Origin: Mesorhizobium sp.
GTDB lineage: Bacteria; Pseudomonadota; Alphaproteobacteria; Rhizobiales; Rhizobiaceae
Assembly: GCA_004017535.1 (NCBI GenBank)
Contig: SAJS01000010.1
Coordinates: 1-64,000 of the forward strand
Length of the DNA: 64,000 nucleotides
Direction of reading: 5' to 3'
The notes below the pieces were generated by a model, which was not told the DNA's origin, ran no database searches, and saw only the letters and a list, made by a program, of their open reading frames with translations. Position 1 is the first letter of the stretch. Each line of letters begins with the position of its first letter. A program made the position numbers and the translations under genes. Below, one piece after another: positions 43,778 through 52,347 of the stretch.

Positions 43778-44230
43778 TTACCCAGGCACGCCGGAGTGAG
43801 TTGTGTCCGGACCGCTCTCCACGTCCTCACTGATCTCCTGCCGCAGCTTCGGCCCCTTCGCCAGACGACGGCCCAAGGCGCTGAGGAAGGAATCGTAGCG
43901 TTCGGCGGCCTTGGCGCGAGCGGCCTGCGCGGCGGGCTCGGGTAACGCAGGCGTCGTCGCTAGCCAGAATCGGACGAACACGGCAAGCGTCTCGACCGCG
44001 ATACCGACGTCGCGCTCCTGTCGGGCAAGGCGACGATCGACCTGGTCGAGGCGCTTGGCGATCGCCGCCTCGCGACGCTCGTCGGCGTCCGGCGACAGGA
44101 ACGAAGCGATCGCAGCCTCGGCGATCATGGACTGAGATTGATCGCGCCGCGCCGCGTAGTCGGCGAGCATCGCCAAGATCGCCTGATCGAGATAAACGGA
44201 AATCTGGGCCTTCTTCTTGCGGCTGGTCAT
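43778..44230 (-). CDS. CopG-like ribbon-helix-helix protein next to traG
   Basis: The 150-residue protein starts with a ribbon-helix-helix motif (AQISVYLDQAILAMLADYAARRDQSQSMIAEAAI), followed by a charged helical tail (RREAAIAKRLDQVDRRLARQERDVGIAVETLAVFVRFWLA) likely to oligomerise. Genes of this type stand between traG and trbB in related elements and probably regulate transfer genes or act at oriT. It begins five bases after the traG stop. Confidence 0.82.
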   Translation of the reverse strand: MTSRKKKAQISVYLDQAILAMLADYAARRDQSQSMIAEAAIASFLSPDADERREAAIAKRLDQVDRRLARQERDVGIAVETLAVFVRFWLATTPALPEPAAQAARAKAAERYDSFLSALGRRLAKGPKLRQEISEDVESGPDTTHSGVPG

Positions 44231-44235
44231 CGCGA

Positions 44236-46224
44236 CTATAACTCCATGCCATCGTCAGGGTCGAGCGATACCTGCCGCGCCACTCCCTGCATCAGCCGCG
44301 CCAACCGTCGGTTGCGGACCGCGTCATCGTCGTCGGCATCGTCGGCCGTGTTGATCTCGAACTCGTTCTCGATCGGGATCGTTTGCTCCATCGGCCGCAC
44401 GCGATTGAGCTCGGGTTGCAGGCGCCGCTCCGACTCGGTCGGATCGGTGTCGTCCTGGCGAGGCGCGCCTGAACCGGCGGCGGCCGTATGGCGAAGCGGG
44501 ACCGGCAGATGGGTCCAGTCGTCGGGACCGGCCTGTCCGGATGGAGTCAGTTCGGGTGGCGGCAGGATGCGATTGCGAAAGCGGGCATCCTCGTAGTAGC
44601 GCGCCTTCTTAGCCCTGATCGGCGGCGTCCCCGCAACCATAACGATCTCATCGGTCGGGGGAAGCTGCATGATCTCGCCAGGAGTCAGCAACTGCCGGGC
44701 CGTCTCTTGCCGGGACACCATGAGGTGCCCGAGCCAGGGCGAGAGCCGGTGCCCGGCATAGTTTTTCATCGCCCGCATCTCGGTCGCGGTGCCCAGCGCA
44801 TCGGACACGCGCTTGGCGGTCCTTTCGTCGTTGGTGGCGAAGCTGACGCGCACATGGCAATTATCGAGAATTGAGTTGTTCGGCCCGTAAGCCTTCTCGA
44901 TCTGGTTCAGCGATTGGGCGATGAGAAAGCTTTTCAGCCCGTAACCCGCCATGAAGGCGAGCGCGCTCTCGAAGAAATCGAGGCGGCCGAGCGCCGGAAA
45001 TTCGTCGAGCATCAGCAAGAGCCGATGGCGCTGCGTTTTTCTACGCAGATCCTCTGTCAGACGGCGGCCGATCTGGTTGAGGATGAGGCGGATGAGCGGC
45101 TTCGTCCTGTTGATGTCGGATGGAGGCACGACCAGGTAGAGCGTGGCTGGGCCCTTGCCGCCGACAATGTCGGCGATCCGCCAATCGCATCGGCTGGTGA
45201 CCTCAGCGACAACGGGATCGCGGTAAAGACCAAGGAAGGACATCGCGGTCGAGAGCACGCCCGATCGTTCGTTGTCGGATTTGTTGAGCAACTCTCGGGC
45301 CGCGCTTGCGATGACCGGATGCGGACCGGCATCTCCGAGATGGGCGGTTGTCATCATTGCGACCAATGTGGACTCGATCGGTCGCTTTGGATCGGACAGG
45401 AAGGCGGCGACGCCCGCCAGCGTCTTGTCTTTCTCGGCATAAAGGACATGCAGGATCGCACCGACCAGGAGCGCGTGGCTGGTCTTCTCCCAATGGTTGC
45501 GCTTCTCGAGGCTACCTTCCGGATCGACTAGGATGTCGGCGATGTTCTGCACGTCCCGCACCTCCCATTCGCCGCGGCGAACCTCGAGCAAGGGATTGTA
45601 GGCCGCCGATTTCGAATTGGTCGGATCGAAAAGCAGGACCCGACCGTGAAGCGCGCGGAAGCCAGCGGTCAGGTGCCAGTTCTCGCCCTTGATGTCGTGA
45701 ACGATCGCCGAGCCAGGCCAAGTCAGCAGCGAGGGCACCACCAGGCCGACGCCCTTGCCGGACCGCGTCGGAGCGAAGCACAGCACATGCTCGGGACCAT
45801 CGTGGCGCAGGTAATGGCGATCATAGCGCCCGAGCACCACGCCGTCGGCGCCGAGCAGGCCGGCAGCCTCCACCTCCCCCTTCCCGGCCCAACGCGCCGA
45901 ACCGTAGGTGTAGACGTTCCTGATTTCGCGCGCCCGCCAAACCGACATCCCTATCGCAACGACGATGGATAGGAAGCCGCCCGACACGGCGATCAGCCCG
46001 CCCTCCACGAAGATCGACGGGGCATAGGCGTCGTAGAAATACCACCACCAGAACAGTGCCGGCGGATAGTAGACGGGCAGCCCGGCGAGCTCGAACCAGT
46101 GCGGCCCGAGCTGTGGCTGAAAGCCAAGTCGCCATGCTGTCCATTGTGTCGCCATCCAGGTCGTCAACACAACGATGAGGAAGACGGTGAGGATCTGACC
46201 CCAGAGGATTTTCGTGGCGGACAT
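44236..46224 (-). CDS. traG: TraG, VirD4-type coupling ATPase
   Basis: The 662-residue protein has two N-terminal TM segments (ILTVFLIVVLTTWMA; GGFLSIVVAIGMSVW), Walker A APTRSGKG at 151-158, and the downstream blocks LMLDEFPALGRLDFFESALAFMAGYG and CHVRVSFATNDERTAKRVSDALG. It links the relaxase-DNA complex to the mating pore. It follows the relaxase by 23 bases. Confidence 0.92.
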   Translation of the reverse strand: MSATKILWGQILTVFLIVVLTTWMATQWTAWRLGFQPQLGPHWFELAGLPVYYPPALFWWWYFYDAYAPSIFVEGGLIAVSGGFLSIVVAIGMSVWRAREIRNVYTYGSARWAGKGEVEAAGLLGADGVVLGRYDRHYLRHDGPEHVLCFAPTRSGKGVGLVVPSLLTWPGSAIVHDIKGENWHLTAGFRALHGRVLLFDPTNSKSAAYNPLLEVRRGEWEVRDVQNIADILVDPEGSLEKRNHWEKTSHALLVGAILHVLYAEKDKTLAGVAAFLSDPKRPIESTLVAMMTTAHLGDAGPHPVIASAARELLNKSDNERSGVLSTAMSFLGLYRDPVVAEVTSRCDWRIADIVGGKGPATLYLVVPPSDINRTKPLIRLILNQIGRRLTEDLRRKTQRHRLLLMLDEFPALGRLDFFESALAFMAGYGLKSFLIAQSLNQIEKAYGPNNSILDNCHVRVSFATNDERTAKRVSDALGTATEMRAMKNYAGHRLSPWLGHLMVSRQETARQLLTPGEIMQLPPTDEIVMVAGTPPIRAKKARYYEDARFRNRILPPPELTPSGQAGPDDWTHLPVPLRHTAAAGSGAPRQDDTDPTESERRLQPELNRVRPMEQTIPIENEFEINTADDADDDDAVRNRRLARLMQGVARQVSLDPDDGMEL

Positions 46225-46247
46225 CGCCGGATCCTTTCTTTCTACGC

Positions 46248-47987
46248 CTAGAGGCCAAGGCCGCGCTTGCGGGCAAAGCTCCAGTCGACGCCGCCGTCCC
46301 CCCGAGCGATGCCGCTGACATGCTGGCCGAGATGGTTTTCGAGCGCTGGCGTCCAGGGAACGAGCTGGAAGCCCAGTCCGTCGTCGATCATGGCGAAACG
46401 TCCGGAAGCGAGAGACAGGCGCTGGCGATACCTCCCAGCGACATGCTCGCCGCTGGCGGTACGGGTGAAGGTCCGTCCGCTGTCGTCCGCGAGCTTGTCG
46501 CCAATCACCTCCAGCTCGCGACGGCGCAGCGTATCGAGCAGGTTCCTGGTGAATATGATGCGGTTGCCTCGCAGATCTGCGAGCCCTTGACCCAGAAGAT
46601 GTCGGGCGCGGCGATCCAAGGCGTCACGAACGTCGGCGCCGAAGCCCGATTCGGCCAGCTCCGCGGGCTTGCGGGCGATGGCTTGGCGATCAAGCCAGGT
46701 CGCACCTGGCGCCGCGACTTGCTCATCGACAGTGAGATCGGAGCGAACCGCGAGCGCAACGCGAGGACGGCCGCGCGCATCGTCGAATGTGCGCAGCTCG
46801 ACAATCGATCCGGGCGCGCCGTCGCCGGCTGCTTCAAGGCTGGGAAGCCGGATGTGGTGGGTGCGCCCATCTACGCCATCGACAACGGCATAGGCCGTGC
46901 CACCCAGCTCATCGTCGAGCCCGCGACCGATGAGCCGGCCGACGATGGGTGCATCGAGATTTTCGGAAGCCAGAACATAACTGCCCGAGCCACGCTCGAT
47001 GCCTTGCTCGGTCAATGCCCGATGCATGCGCTTGATGATGTCGCCGCGCTGGCCGAGCTCCCGCAATGTGGCTTCGGCCTTTTCGTCGATGATCCATTGG
47101 CCTGGACCGGGCTGACTGGCGAGACCAAGAACCTCAAGCTTGCGCAGGCGACCGATCTTCAGCGCGTGAAATTCATCGGGCTGGGTATGAGACCGCGGAG
47201 CCAGGTCGATGAAACCGGCGCTGCGGGAGTCTCGAAGCAACTGGCGATCGAGTTGCGTCCAGCGCTCGGACTGGACCTGGCTTTCGAGCGATCGCCGAAT
47301 GTCCCGGTCGGTTCGCGGCCCCAGCTCCTGGGTGATCAGGTCGCGAGCCCGGTCGCGCATCCCTTCCTTGACGTAGTCGCGCGAGATGACCAGATCCTCG
47401 CCGTCCTCGCGCACGCCGCGGACGATAAGGTGAACATGGGGATGCTGGGTGTTCCAGTGATCGACGGCCACCCAGTCGAGCCGTGTGCCAAGGTCCTTTT
47501 CCATCTGCAGGGTCAGGTCGCGGGTGAAAGATCTCAGATCCGCCATGTCGAGGGCATCGTCCGGCGAGACGATGAATCTGAAATGGTGCCGGTCATCCGC
47601 CGCGCGCGCCGCGAAAGCCGCGCCATCGGCCTCTTCCCTGCCCGGCCCGAACAACCTCGCCTTCTCGCCCTCGCGGGTGACCCCCTCTCGACGCAGATAG
47701 TTGAGATGGATCGCAAGCGGGGTGCCGCGCGCGGAATGACGCACGACCCGCACCTTGACGACGGCTCCGCGCGATCGCGAGTTGATCAGGCGATTGGCCT
47801 GGATGCTGGCCCGTTGACCGTGGCCGAAGCGCGAGCGGTTGCTGGAAAACACCTGTCCCGAGCGCGAGACGCCACCGCCTGCCTTTTTGGCCGCGGCCAG
47901 CGCCTGGGCGATGAAGGGTCGGGCCTGCTGCGCACGGACTGAGCGGATACGGCCCGGCCTAATGCGAAACTCGCGCTCATCGGCCAT
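46248..47987 (-). CDS. relaxase with DUF3363 domain (VirD2/MobP-like)
   Basis: The 579-residue protein has the N-terminal relaxase motifs: VVRHSARGTPLAIHLNYLRREGV with the candidate catalytic Tyr97, and the HUH triad HPHVHLIVRG at 182-190. A C-terminal DUF3363 region follows. Relaxases nick oriT and lead the strand into the recipient. The gene begins just after a 243-base gap holding an imperfect hairpin that is a likely oriT candidate, and is followed by traG. Confidence 0.9.
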   Translation of the reverse strand: MADEREFRIRPGRIRSVRAQQARPFIAQALAAAKKAGGGVSRSGQVFSSNRSRFGHGQRASIQANRLINSRSRGAVVKVRVVRHSARGTPLAIHLNYLRREGVTREGEKARLFGPGREEADGAAFAARAADDRHHFRFIVSPDDALDMADLRSFTRDLTLQMEKDLGTRLDWVAVDHWNTQHPHVHLIVRGVREDGEDLVISRDYVKEGMRDRARDLITQELGPRTDRDIRRSLESQVQSERWTQLDRQLLRDSRSAGFIDLAPRSHTQPDEFHALKIGRLRKLEVLGLASQPGPGQWIIDEKAEATLRELGQRGDIIKRMHRALTEQGIERGSGSYVLASENLDAPIVGRLIGRGLDDELGGTAYAVVDGVDGRTHHIRLPSLEAAGDGAPGSIVELRTFDDARGRPRVALAVRSDLTVDEQVAAPGATWLDRQAIARKPAELAESGFGADVRDALDRRARHLLGQGLADLRGNRIIFTRNLLDTLRRRELEVIGDKLADDSGRTFTRTASGEHVAGRYRQRLSLASGRFAMIDDGLGFQLVPWTPALENHLGQHVSGIARGDGGVDWSFARKRGLGL

Positions 47988-48046
47988 GGCATTGACCTGA
48001 AATGTGGAAAAGACGAAGCAAACTCAGAAGCTTAGGCCTCCTACCC

Positions 48047-48071
48047 ACATTGTGCCGGAGGACGGCAATGT
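48047..48071. other. candidate oriT hairpin upstream of the relaxase gene
   Basis: ACATT-(GT)-GCCG-GAGGA-CGGC-AATGT forms a nine-base-pair stem with a two-base bulge and a five-base loop, 60-84 bases upstream of the relaxase start. The 243-base gap between the relaxase and the transglycosylase is the only non-coding stretch in this part of the transfer operon. oriT of this relaxase class lies upstream of the relaxase gene. Function is inferred from position and dyad; no T-run follows on either strand, so it is a poor terminator. Confidence 0.45.
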
Positions 48072-48230
48072 GTGAAGCGACCCTGAAAGCCGTGCAAACG
48101 CTACCGCTCAACCGCGGCGCAATGTGCGCCCTTTTATCCTGCCATCTTCCGGTTGATCGGGGTGCCTCCCGCCTTCCCGCACTCCATCGTGCGCTGGAGC
48201 CGGCGATTGCGCGCAAAGCATGGCGCGTGC

Positions 48231-49004
48231 TCATGGTCTGGTGCTCTCGCCCCCGCTGACCACGAACAGGCCCGCCGACGACGGCACGATGCCGGAGACG
48301 TCGCGCACGGTTGTTGCAGAGCCAGCGCTACTCGGCGGGCGGCCGGCCATCGCGAAGCCGACCGCCGGCGTGCGATCCGGCCGGCGCACAAAGAGCGCGG
48401 CATCCTTCCAGGGAATTGCCGTGGCGGCGGCGAAGGCGAAAGGGCGAGCGGTCGCCAGACCTCGCGCGAGCGGAGCAAGCGCCGCGACATAGGCGCGGGT
48501 CTCGGCCGGCAGCGGACGTCCAGCGAGATAGGCTTCGTAGCGCGCGGGGCCCGCATTGTAAGCGGCCAGAAAGCCCGGCGAGCCGAAGCGATCATTGAGC
48601 TCGCGCAGATAGGCCGTGCCAGCCAGAATGTTGTCGCGCGGATCGAAGGGGTCGGCACCGAGAGACCAGCGGGCGCGCAGATCGTCCCATGTGCCGGGCA
48701 GGATCTGCATTAGCCCGCGGGCGCCTGCGCGGGATACGGCTCGCGCGTCGCCTGCGCTCTCCTGCCGCATGACGGCGCGGATCAGTGCGGCGGGAACGCC
48801 GAAGCGATGCGAGGCTTCGCTGATGTGCTCGGCAAACGGATCGTGTTGGGAAAGTGGCGCGATGGCCGGGTCCTGCGCCACCGCCACCGTCGGCAAGGCG
48901 GTTGCGACCGACAGACCGCAAAGCAAGGAGCAAGCGATGCGCCGGGCACCGCGAAGCGGCCCGGGCGCATTGTGACGGCTCGTCGGCTGACGGCGAGCGC
49001 GCAT
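48231..49004 (-). CDS. lytic transglycosylase (SLT family) for mating-pore assembly
   Basis: The 257-residue protein has a basic N-terminus and a hydrophobic signal (RRIACSLLCGLSVATALPTVAVAQ), then the SLT domain with the catalytic Glu82 in AVMRQESAGDARAVSRAGARGLMQILPGTW and the tail YLRELNDRFGSPGFLAAYNAGPARYEAYL. It opens peptidoglycan for the conjugation apparatus (VirB1 role). It starts three bases after the DUF736 stop. Confidence 0.9.
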   Translation of the reverse strand: MRARRQPTSRHNAPGPLRGARRIACSLLCGLSVATALPTVAVAQDPAIAPLSQHDPFAEHISEASHRFGVPAALIRAVMRQESAGDARAVSRAGARGLMQILPGTWDDLRARWSLGADPFDPRDNILAGTAYLRELNDRFGSPGFLAAYNAGPARYEAYLAGRPLPAETRAYVAALAPLARGLATARPFAFAAATAIPWKDAALFVRRPDRTPAVGFAMAGRPPSSAGSATTVRDVSGIVPSSAGLFVVSGGESTRP

Positions 49005-49007
49005 CCT

Positions 49008-49343
49008 TCACTCCTTCTCGCCGCGCTCGCGCGGGCGCGACCAGTGCAGCGACCAGGACGTCTTGTCTTCACCATTGCAAAAGAGGCTCGCGCGGATCGG
49101 CTGCGCCAGGATGGGATCGTCGAGTTGGATCGAGACGAACTCGCCGGCCTTCTCGCTGGAGCGTTTCCAGCCGGCGCCGATCTCGGGCCCATCCTCATTG
49201 CCGGCATGGACACGGTAGTCAGGCGCGTTCTCCGTGTCGCTTGTCTCTGCTGCCACGATGGCGACGTCGAGGTTGAGGCTGAGCGTATGGATGCGCCCGC
49301 AATAGCCGGTCTTGTGGCGTGTGAACTCTCCGATCTGCTGCAT
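49008..49343 (-). CDS. DUF736 family protein (first copy)
   Basis: This 111-residue protein (MQQIGEFTRHKTGYCGRIHTLSLNLDVAIVAAE; later RVHAGNEDGPEIGAGWKR and LDDPILAQPIRASLF) belongs to DUF736, a small beta-rich family found beside traF in rhizobial elements. Function is unknown. A second, diverged copy lies at 52348-52671. It is directly upstream of the transglycosylase gene. Confidence 0.85.
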   Translation of the reverse strand: MQQIGEFTRHKTGYCGRIHTLSLNLDVAIVAAETSDTENAPDYRVHAGNEDGPEIGAGWKRSSEKAGEFVSIQLDDPILAQPIRASLFCNGEDKTSWSLHWSRPRERGEKE

Positions 49344-49412
49344 GTCAGTCTCCTGTTTTTGTGACAGTGCGGTGATAGGGAGGCGACAAGAAGCGCCGCC
49401 TGTCGCGCGCGC

Positions 49413-49958
49413 TCACCGCATTGGCGCGCGCCATTCGAAACCGGCCCCGCCATTCCCATAGGTCCACAGCGGGAGGGCTCGGCCGATGATCCGATCGGCG
49501 GCGATCAGGCCGAAGTACCGGCCGTCAAGGCTGTCGAGCGCCTGCCGGTTCATAAGAAAGACTTCACCGGACGCGACACGTCGGCAGCCCTGCCAGACTG
49601 GCAAGGCACGGCCAGCCCGGTCGCGCTCGAGCGCCATTCCAGCGTCAGCGCCATCGACGGTTATGGTGAGACCCGAGCGGCAGACACTTTGCCCGGAAGC
49701 CGCAACGATGTGCTTCAAAAGCGGCACGCCCTTCGGCAGATAGCCGCGGTCCTCGAGGAATGCGGCGAGCGGCGCGGGCGCGTTCACGGCGACCAGATCG
49801 CCGACCGCAGGTGGCTCCTCGATGCCGATCCAATAGAGGCCGAGCGGCGCGCTGGCCGACGCGTTCCAGATCAATCTGACTGGCATCGGCACGAAAGCCG
49901 GACAGCCAACGGCCAGGCTTGCGAAAGCACCAGCCAGGATGGTGGCGGCGCGCTTCAT
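49413..49958 (-). CDS. traF: TraF, S26-family signal peptidase
   Basis: The 181-residue peptidase has an N-terminal membrane anchor (AATILAGAFASLAVGCPAFV), the catalytic Ser in NASASAPLGLYW and the Lys in VPLLKHIVAASGQ (about residue 82), and the closing strand SGEVFLMNRQALDSLDGRYFGLI. It matures the TrbC pilin. ATG 49958 overlaps the DUF2840 stop by four bases. Confidence 0.9.
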   Translation of the reverse strand: MKRAATILAGAFASLAVGCPAFVPMPVRLIWNASASAPLGLYWIGIEEPPAVGDLVAVNAPAPLAAFLEDRGYLPKGVPLLKHIVAASGQSVCRSGLTITVDGADAGMALERDRAGRALPVWQGCRRVASGEVFLMNRQALDSLDGRYFGLIAADRIIGRALPLWTYGNGGAGFEWRAPMR

Positions 49959-50476
49959 AGCCCCACCCTCCTGCGCAGCAAGGCTGCGCGATGCTGCTCG
50001 AGCGTATAGCTGCGCGGCGCCTGCCCGGCGGCTATGCGGTTGTGGATGTTGCGCCAATGATCGGGCGATACCGACTCGGGCTGTATTCCGAGGCGCTCGA
50101 TCCCGTCGACCGCCTCCAGAACGCGCTCGACCCTCGGCCAGCTCTCGAGCTTCAGCAGTAGCTCGCCACCTGGTCGCACAAAGGGAAGCGTCTGGTATGC
50201 TTCGCCGGGCGACATCGCCCGCACGATTGCGATGCGCGAGGCGACCGTTCCGAAGTCGTTTGCGGCCCAGCGCACGAAGGCGAATACCGCGCCGGGCCGG
50301 TAGGACAGGATGCGCCGGCGGCGATCGACGATCTGCTCGTGAGCGTGCGTGCCGAAGCGTATCCAGTTCTCCTGTCTCTTCTCCACCCAAATCAGTTCGA
50401 CATGAACGAGATGGGCAGAGAGCTGGGGCGCCGCTGGGAACGCGGCGCGCAGGCTGGTGGCAGCGATAGCCGTCAT
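49955..50476 (-). CDS. DUF2840 family protein
   Basis: This 173-residue protein (LVHVELIWVEKRQENWIRFG, RRILSYRPGAVFAFVRWAANDFGT, GGELLLKLESWPRVERVLEAVDGIERLGI) belongs to DUF2840, always close to traF in these elements; function is unknown. AGGAGC precedes ATG 50476. In related elements a ParA/RepA-type gene pair often precedes it; here only 118 bases separate it from the RdfS-like gene. Confidence 0.87.
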   Translation of the reverse strand: MTAIAATSLRAAFPAAPQLSAHLVHVELIWVEKRQENWIRFGTHAHEQIVDRRRRILSYRPGAVFAFVRWAANDFGTVASRIAIVRAMSPGEAYQTLPFVRPGGELLLKLESWPRVERVLEAVDGIERLGIQPESVSPDHWRNIHNRIAAGQAPRSYTLEQHRAALLRRRVGL

Positions 50477-50594
50477 GAAGGTGCTCCTGGTCCTGCAAGG
50501 CGTCGCGCGTATCTCGCGCTGGAATGGAGGAATGGCGAGGCCGCGCTGGACATCCGGCATGCGTCTGCGCGGCCACGGCGTCATCGACGCGCAG

Positions 50595-50876
50595 TCACCG
50601 TGAGTATCGCCCGACTTGCCCCCCAGGCGCGGGCGCGTGTCGCTTGGCCGGCAGAACCGAGCCGCGAGGATCCGATGTCGAGGTGACAGCGCCGCGCTCG
50701 GCCCAGGCTTGGAGATCATCGACCGCATAGACGACACGGCCGCCGAGCTTTTTGTAAGCAGGACCTGTCCCGTAGGTGCGGTGCTTTTCGAGGGTACGGG
50801 CGGACAGGCTGAGGAAATCAGCAGCTTCCTTGGTGCGCAGAAAGCGCGGCGGCAAAACGGTAATATCGGGTCGCAT
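50595..50876 (-). CDS. rdfS: RdfS-like excisionase (MerR/AlpA-type HTH)
   Basis: The 93-residue protein has the excisionase-type winged HTH at residues 10-60 (RFLRTKEAADFLSLSARTLEKHRTYGTGPAYKKLGGRVVYAVDDLQAW) and a basic tail. RdfS of ICEMlSymR7A is such a protein; it drives excision and is switched on by FseA. Here it lies 141 bases downstream of the fseA frame, matching that logic. ATG 50876 gives the family N-terminus. Identity as RdfS rests on fold and neighbourhood. Confidence 0.78.
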   Translation of the reverse strand: MRPDITVLPPRFLRTKEAADFLSLSARTLEKHRTYGTGPAYKKLGGRVVYAVDDLQAWAERGAVTSTSDPRGSVLPAKRHAPAPGGQVGRYSR

Positions 50877-51017
50877 TGGATCGCAGCTCCGTGGGTTTGG
50901 GGGGCCGCTGACGTCCAGCGGCGAGCGGTGACCACAGTGGCGGAGCATGGGCTTCGGAGGGGATGGGGAAGTTGCGGAGTGTCAAAAATCCCACCCCATT
51001 TGCCTGAGCCGGAAAGG

Positions 51018-51783
51018 CTACGCGCGGCGTCGATGGCGCAGTATCTGGAGATAGCCGCCGGCGATAAGCGCCGTGGCGCCTTCGACCAGGCCGATCACCG
51101 CATCGCGAAGCGCGGAAGTCTTCCAGGGATCGGCGGCGACCCGGCTGAGCCCATAGAGAGCGATGGCGATGTCGCGATAGCTGGCGCCTGTGGAACGGCC
51201 GTCAGCGGCCTGCATCATCAGGCGAAAGCGACGCCGCTGCTGCGATGTCATTCGCGTGTCCGGTGGTACCGGGCGGCCCTGCCAGGAACGCCAGAAGCGG
51301 GTAAGCGCCTCAATCCGGCCCAACGTCTGCGCGTCCAATGGGATCAACGCGGCCACGTGGCCGCGCGTGTCACTGCCAGGGAGGAGAAGAAGCTGCGTCA
51401 CCGCAGCGGCTTTGTGGATTGCGTGGCGTCCTTCCGGGCTGTTGTGCTCCTCGCCCAGGCCTGGCAACGGCGCGAGCGAGGCCGACGACAGGAACTCCGG
51501 CATCCGGACCAGTGGAACGACCGCGGGATCGACGTCAGGACACCACAGGACCTCTTGCGCCAATGCGGACAGGTCAGGCCTGGCCGGGAAATCGCAGCCC
51601 CCATTTCTGCTGCGCCTCGGGCGTCATCGGCGCCTTTTGGGCGCTTGTCGCCAGAAGCGCGCCATAGTGCCGTTGATAGGGTTTGTGACGCCGCAGGCAC
51701 TCCCAGGCGAGCCCTTCAATTGGCAAAGCATCGAAATAATCGTAGCTGTCATGGTCTCGCCAATGGGACGTATCCGGCCTCAT
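51018..51783 (-). CDS. fseA: FseA-like excision activator made by +1 frameshift (DUF6499-DUF2285)
   Basis: The zero frame from ATG 51783 encodes a DUF6499 domain (MRPDTSHWRDHDSYDYFDAL; LPIEGLAWECLRRHKPYQRHY) and ends at 51574, four codons after CTG CGA TTT CCC. Slipping from TTT to TTC joins it to the DUF2285 frame (ARPDLSALAQEVLWCPDVD) down to 51018, giving about 254 residues (65 plus 189). In ICEMlSymR7A FseA is produced this way by +1 slippage of tRNA-Phe from UUU to UUC in the msi172/msi171 pair and activates rdfS. GAGGAG lies upstream of the ATG. The DUF2285 frame alone could also start at TTG 51563. Confidence 0.82.
51574..51783 (-). CDS. zero-frame product of fseA (DUF6499 alone)
   Basis: Without slippage translation yields this 69-residue protein, which stops at 51574 after KWGLRFPGQA. 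It corresponds to Msi172 of ICEMlSymR7A. Because slippage is usually inefficient, this is expected to be the main product, with FseA as the rare extended form. Confidence 0.75.
   Translation of the reverse strand: MRPDTSHWRDHDSYDYFDALPIEGLAWECLRRHKPYQRHYGALLATSAQKAPMTPEAQQKWGLRFPGQA
51586..51591 (-). promoter_or_regulatory. +1 programmed frameshift site TTT-CCC
   Basis: Read on the minus strand the six bases are TTTCCC within CTG CGA TTT CCC GGC. The zero-frame TTT (51591-51589) can re-pair as TTC (51590-51588) after a +1 slip, with CCG next. The surrounding peptide is WGLRFP in zero frame and FPARPDL after the slip. The site matches the published UUU-to-UUC slip in ICEMlSymR7A. No stop codon follows at once, so any stimulator would be mRNA structure or the slow CCC codon. 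Confidence 0.75.
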
Positions 51784-51915
51784 CTGAAGAGCTCCTCGCA
51801 CCAGAGCGTAGCCCCGCCTCAGAGAATTTCGACTCGCGGCGAGTGACGGAAGCCCGTCAGCGGGCAACAGGTGATGCGGCTTCGGCATCACCTGGGACCG
51901 GTAGTGGCTGTCGGG

Positions 51916-52176
51916 CTAGCTGCCGCCTCGGCGCAGGAGATGGCGGTAGCCGGAGCGTGCCATCCAGCGCGCTCGCGCCAGATGACTGTCATGAATGCGC
52001 CGGGCGCGCTGCGGCTCTTTCGCCAAATCGATGCCGAACAGGATTTCGACCACCTCGCGCCAGTCCGCGCCGTCGTCGGCCGCATCCAACAGCCGGGCGT
52101 AGAGCTTGATGTGATCGCGATCGTATTCGGTAAGTTGGTCGGCGGCCGGCGCGGCCTCGTCAAACGGCTCGATCAT
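51916..52176 (-). CDS. short DUF2285 protein, QseM-like antiactivator
   Basis: The 86-residue protein (ADQLTEYDRDHIKLYARLLDAADDGADWREVVEILFGIDLAKEPQRARRIHDSHLARARWMARSGYRHLL) is a stand-alone DUF2285 protein of the size and pattern of QseM. In ICEMlSymR7A QseM binds TraR and FseA and holds transfer off. It lies about 130 bases upstream of fseA on the same strand. Its partner QseC and the TraR/TraI sensor are not in this window. Confidence 0.68.
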   Translation of the reverse strand: MIEPFDEAAPAADQLTEYDRDHIKLYARLLDAADDGADWREVVEILFGIDLAKEPQRARRIHDSHLARARWMARSGYRHLLRRGGS

Positions 52177-52347
52177 CTCTGGCCCTCATACCAACGGAGT
52201 GAGAGCGCATTTTACCGATGCGGCCTTTTCCAGGGAGCCCGGTCCAGAAGCATTGGGCGATGCGATCTCGGCATCGCTGCTCCGAAGCCGGCCTCACCGG
52301 TTGTCCATGTAAGAAGGCCCCGGCATTTCGGCCGGGGCCTGCTTGGG

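Noticed and set aside
46320-47942. 540-residue plus-strand frame opposite the relaxase
   Set aside because: Antisense shadow of the relaxase, which has all its motifs on the minus strand.
50616-52109. 497-residue plus-strand frame across fseA and rdfS
   Set aside because: Spans several real minus-strand genes and their gaps; translation lacks any domain.
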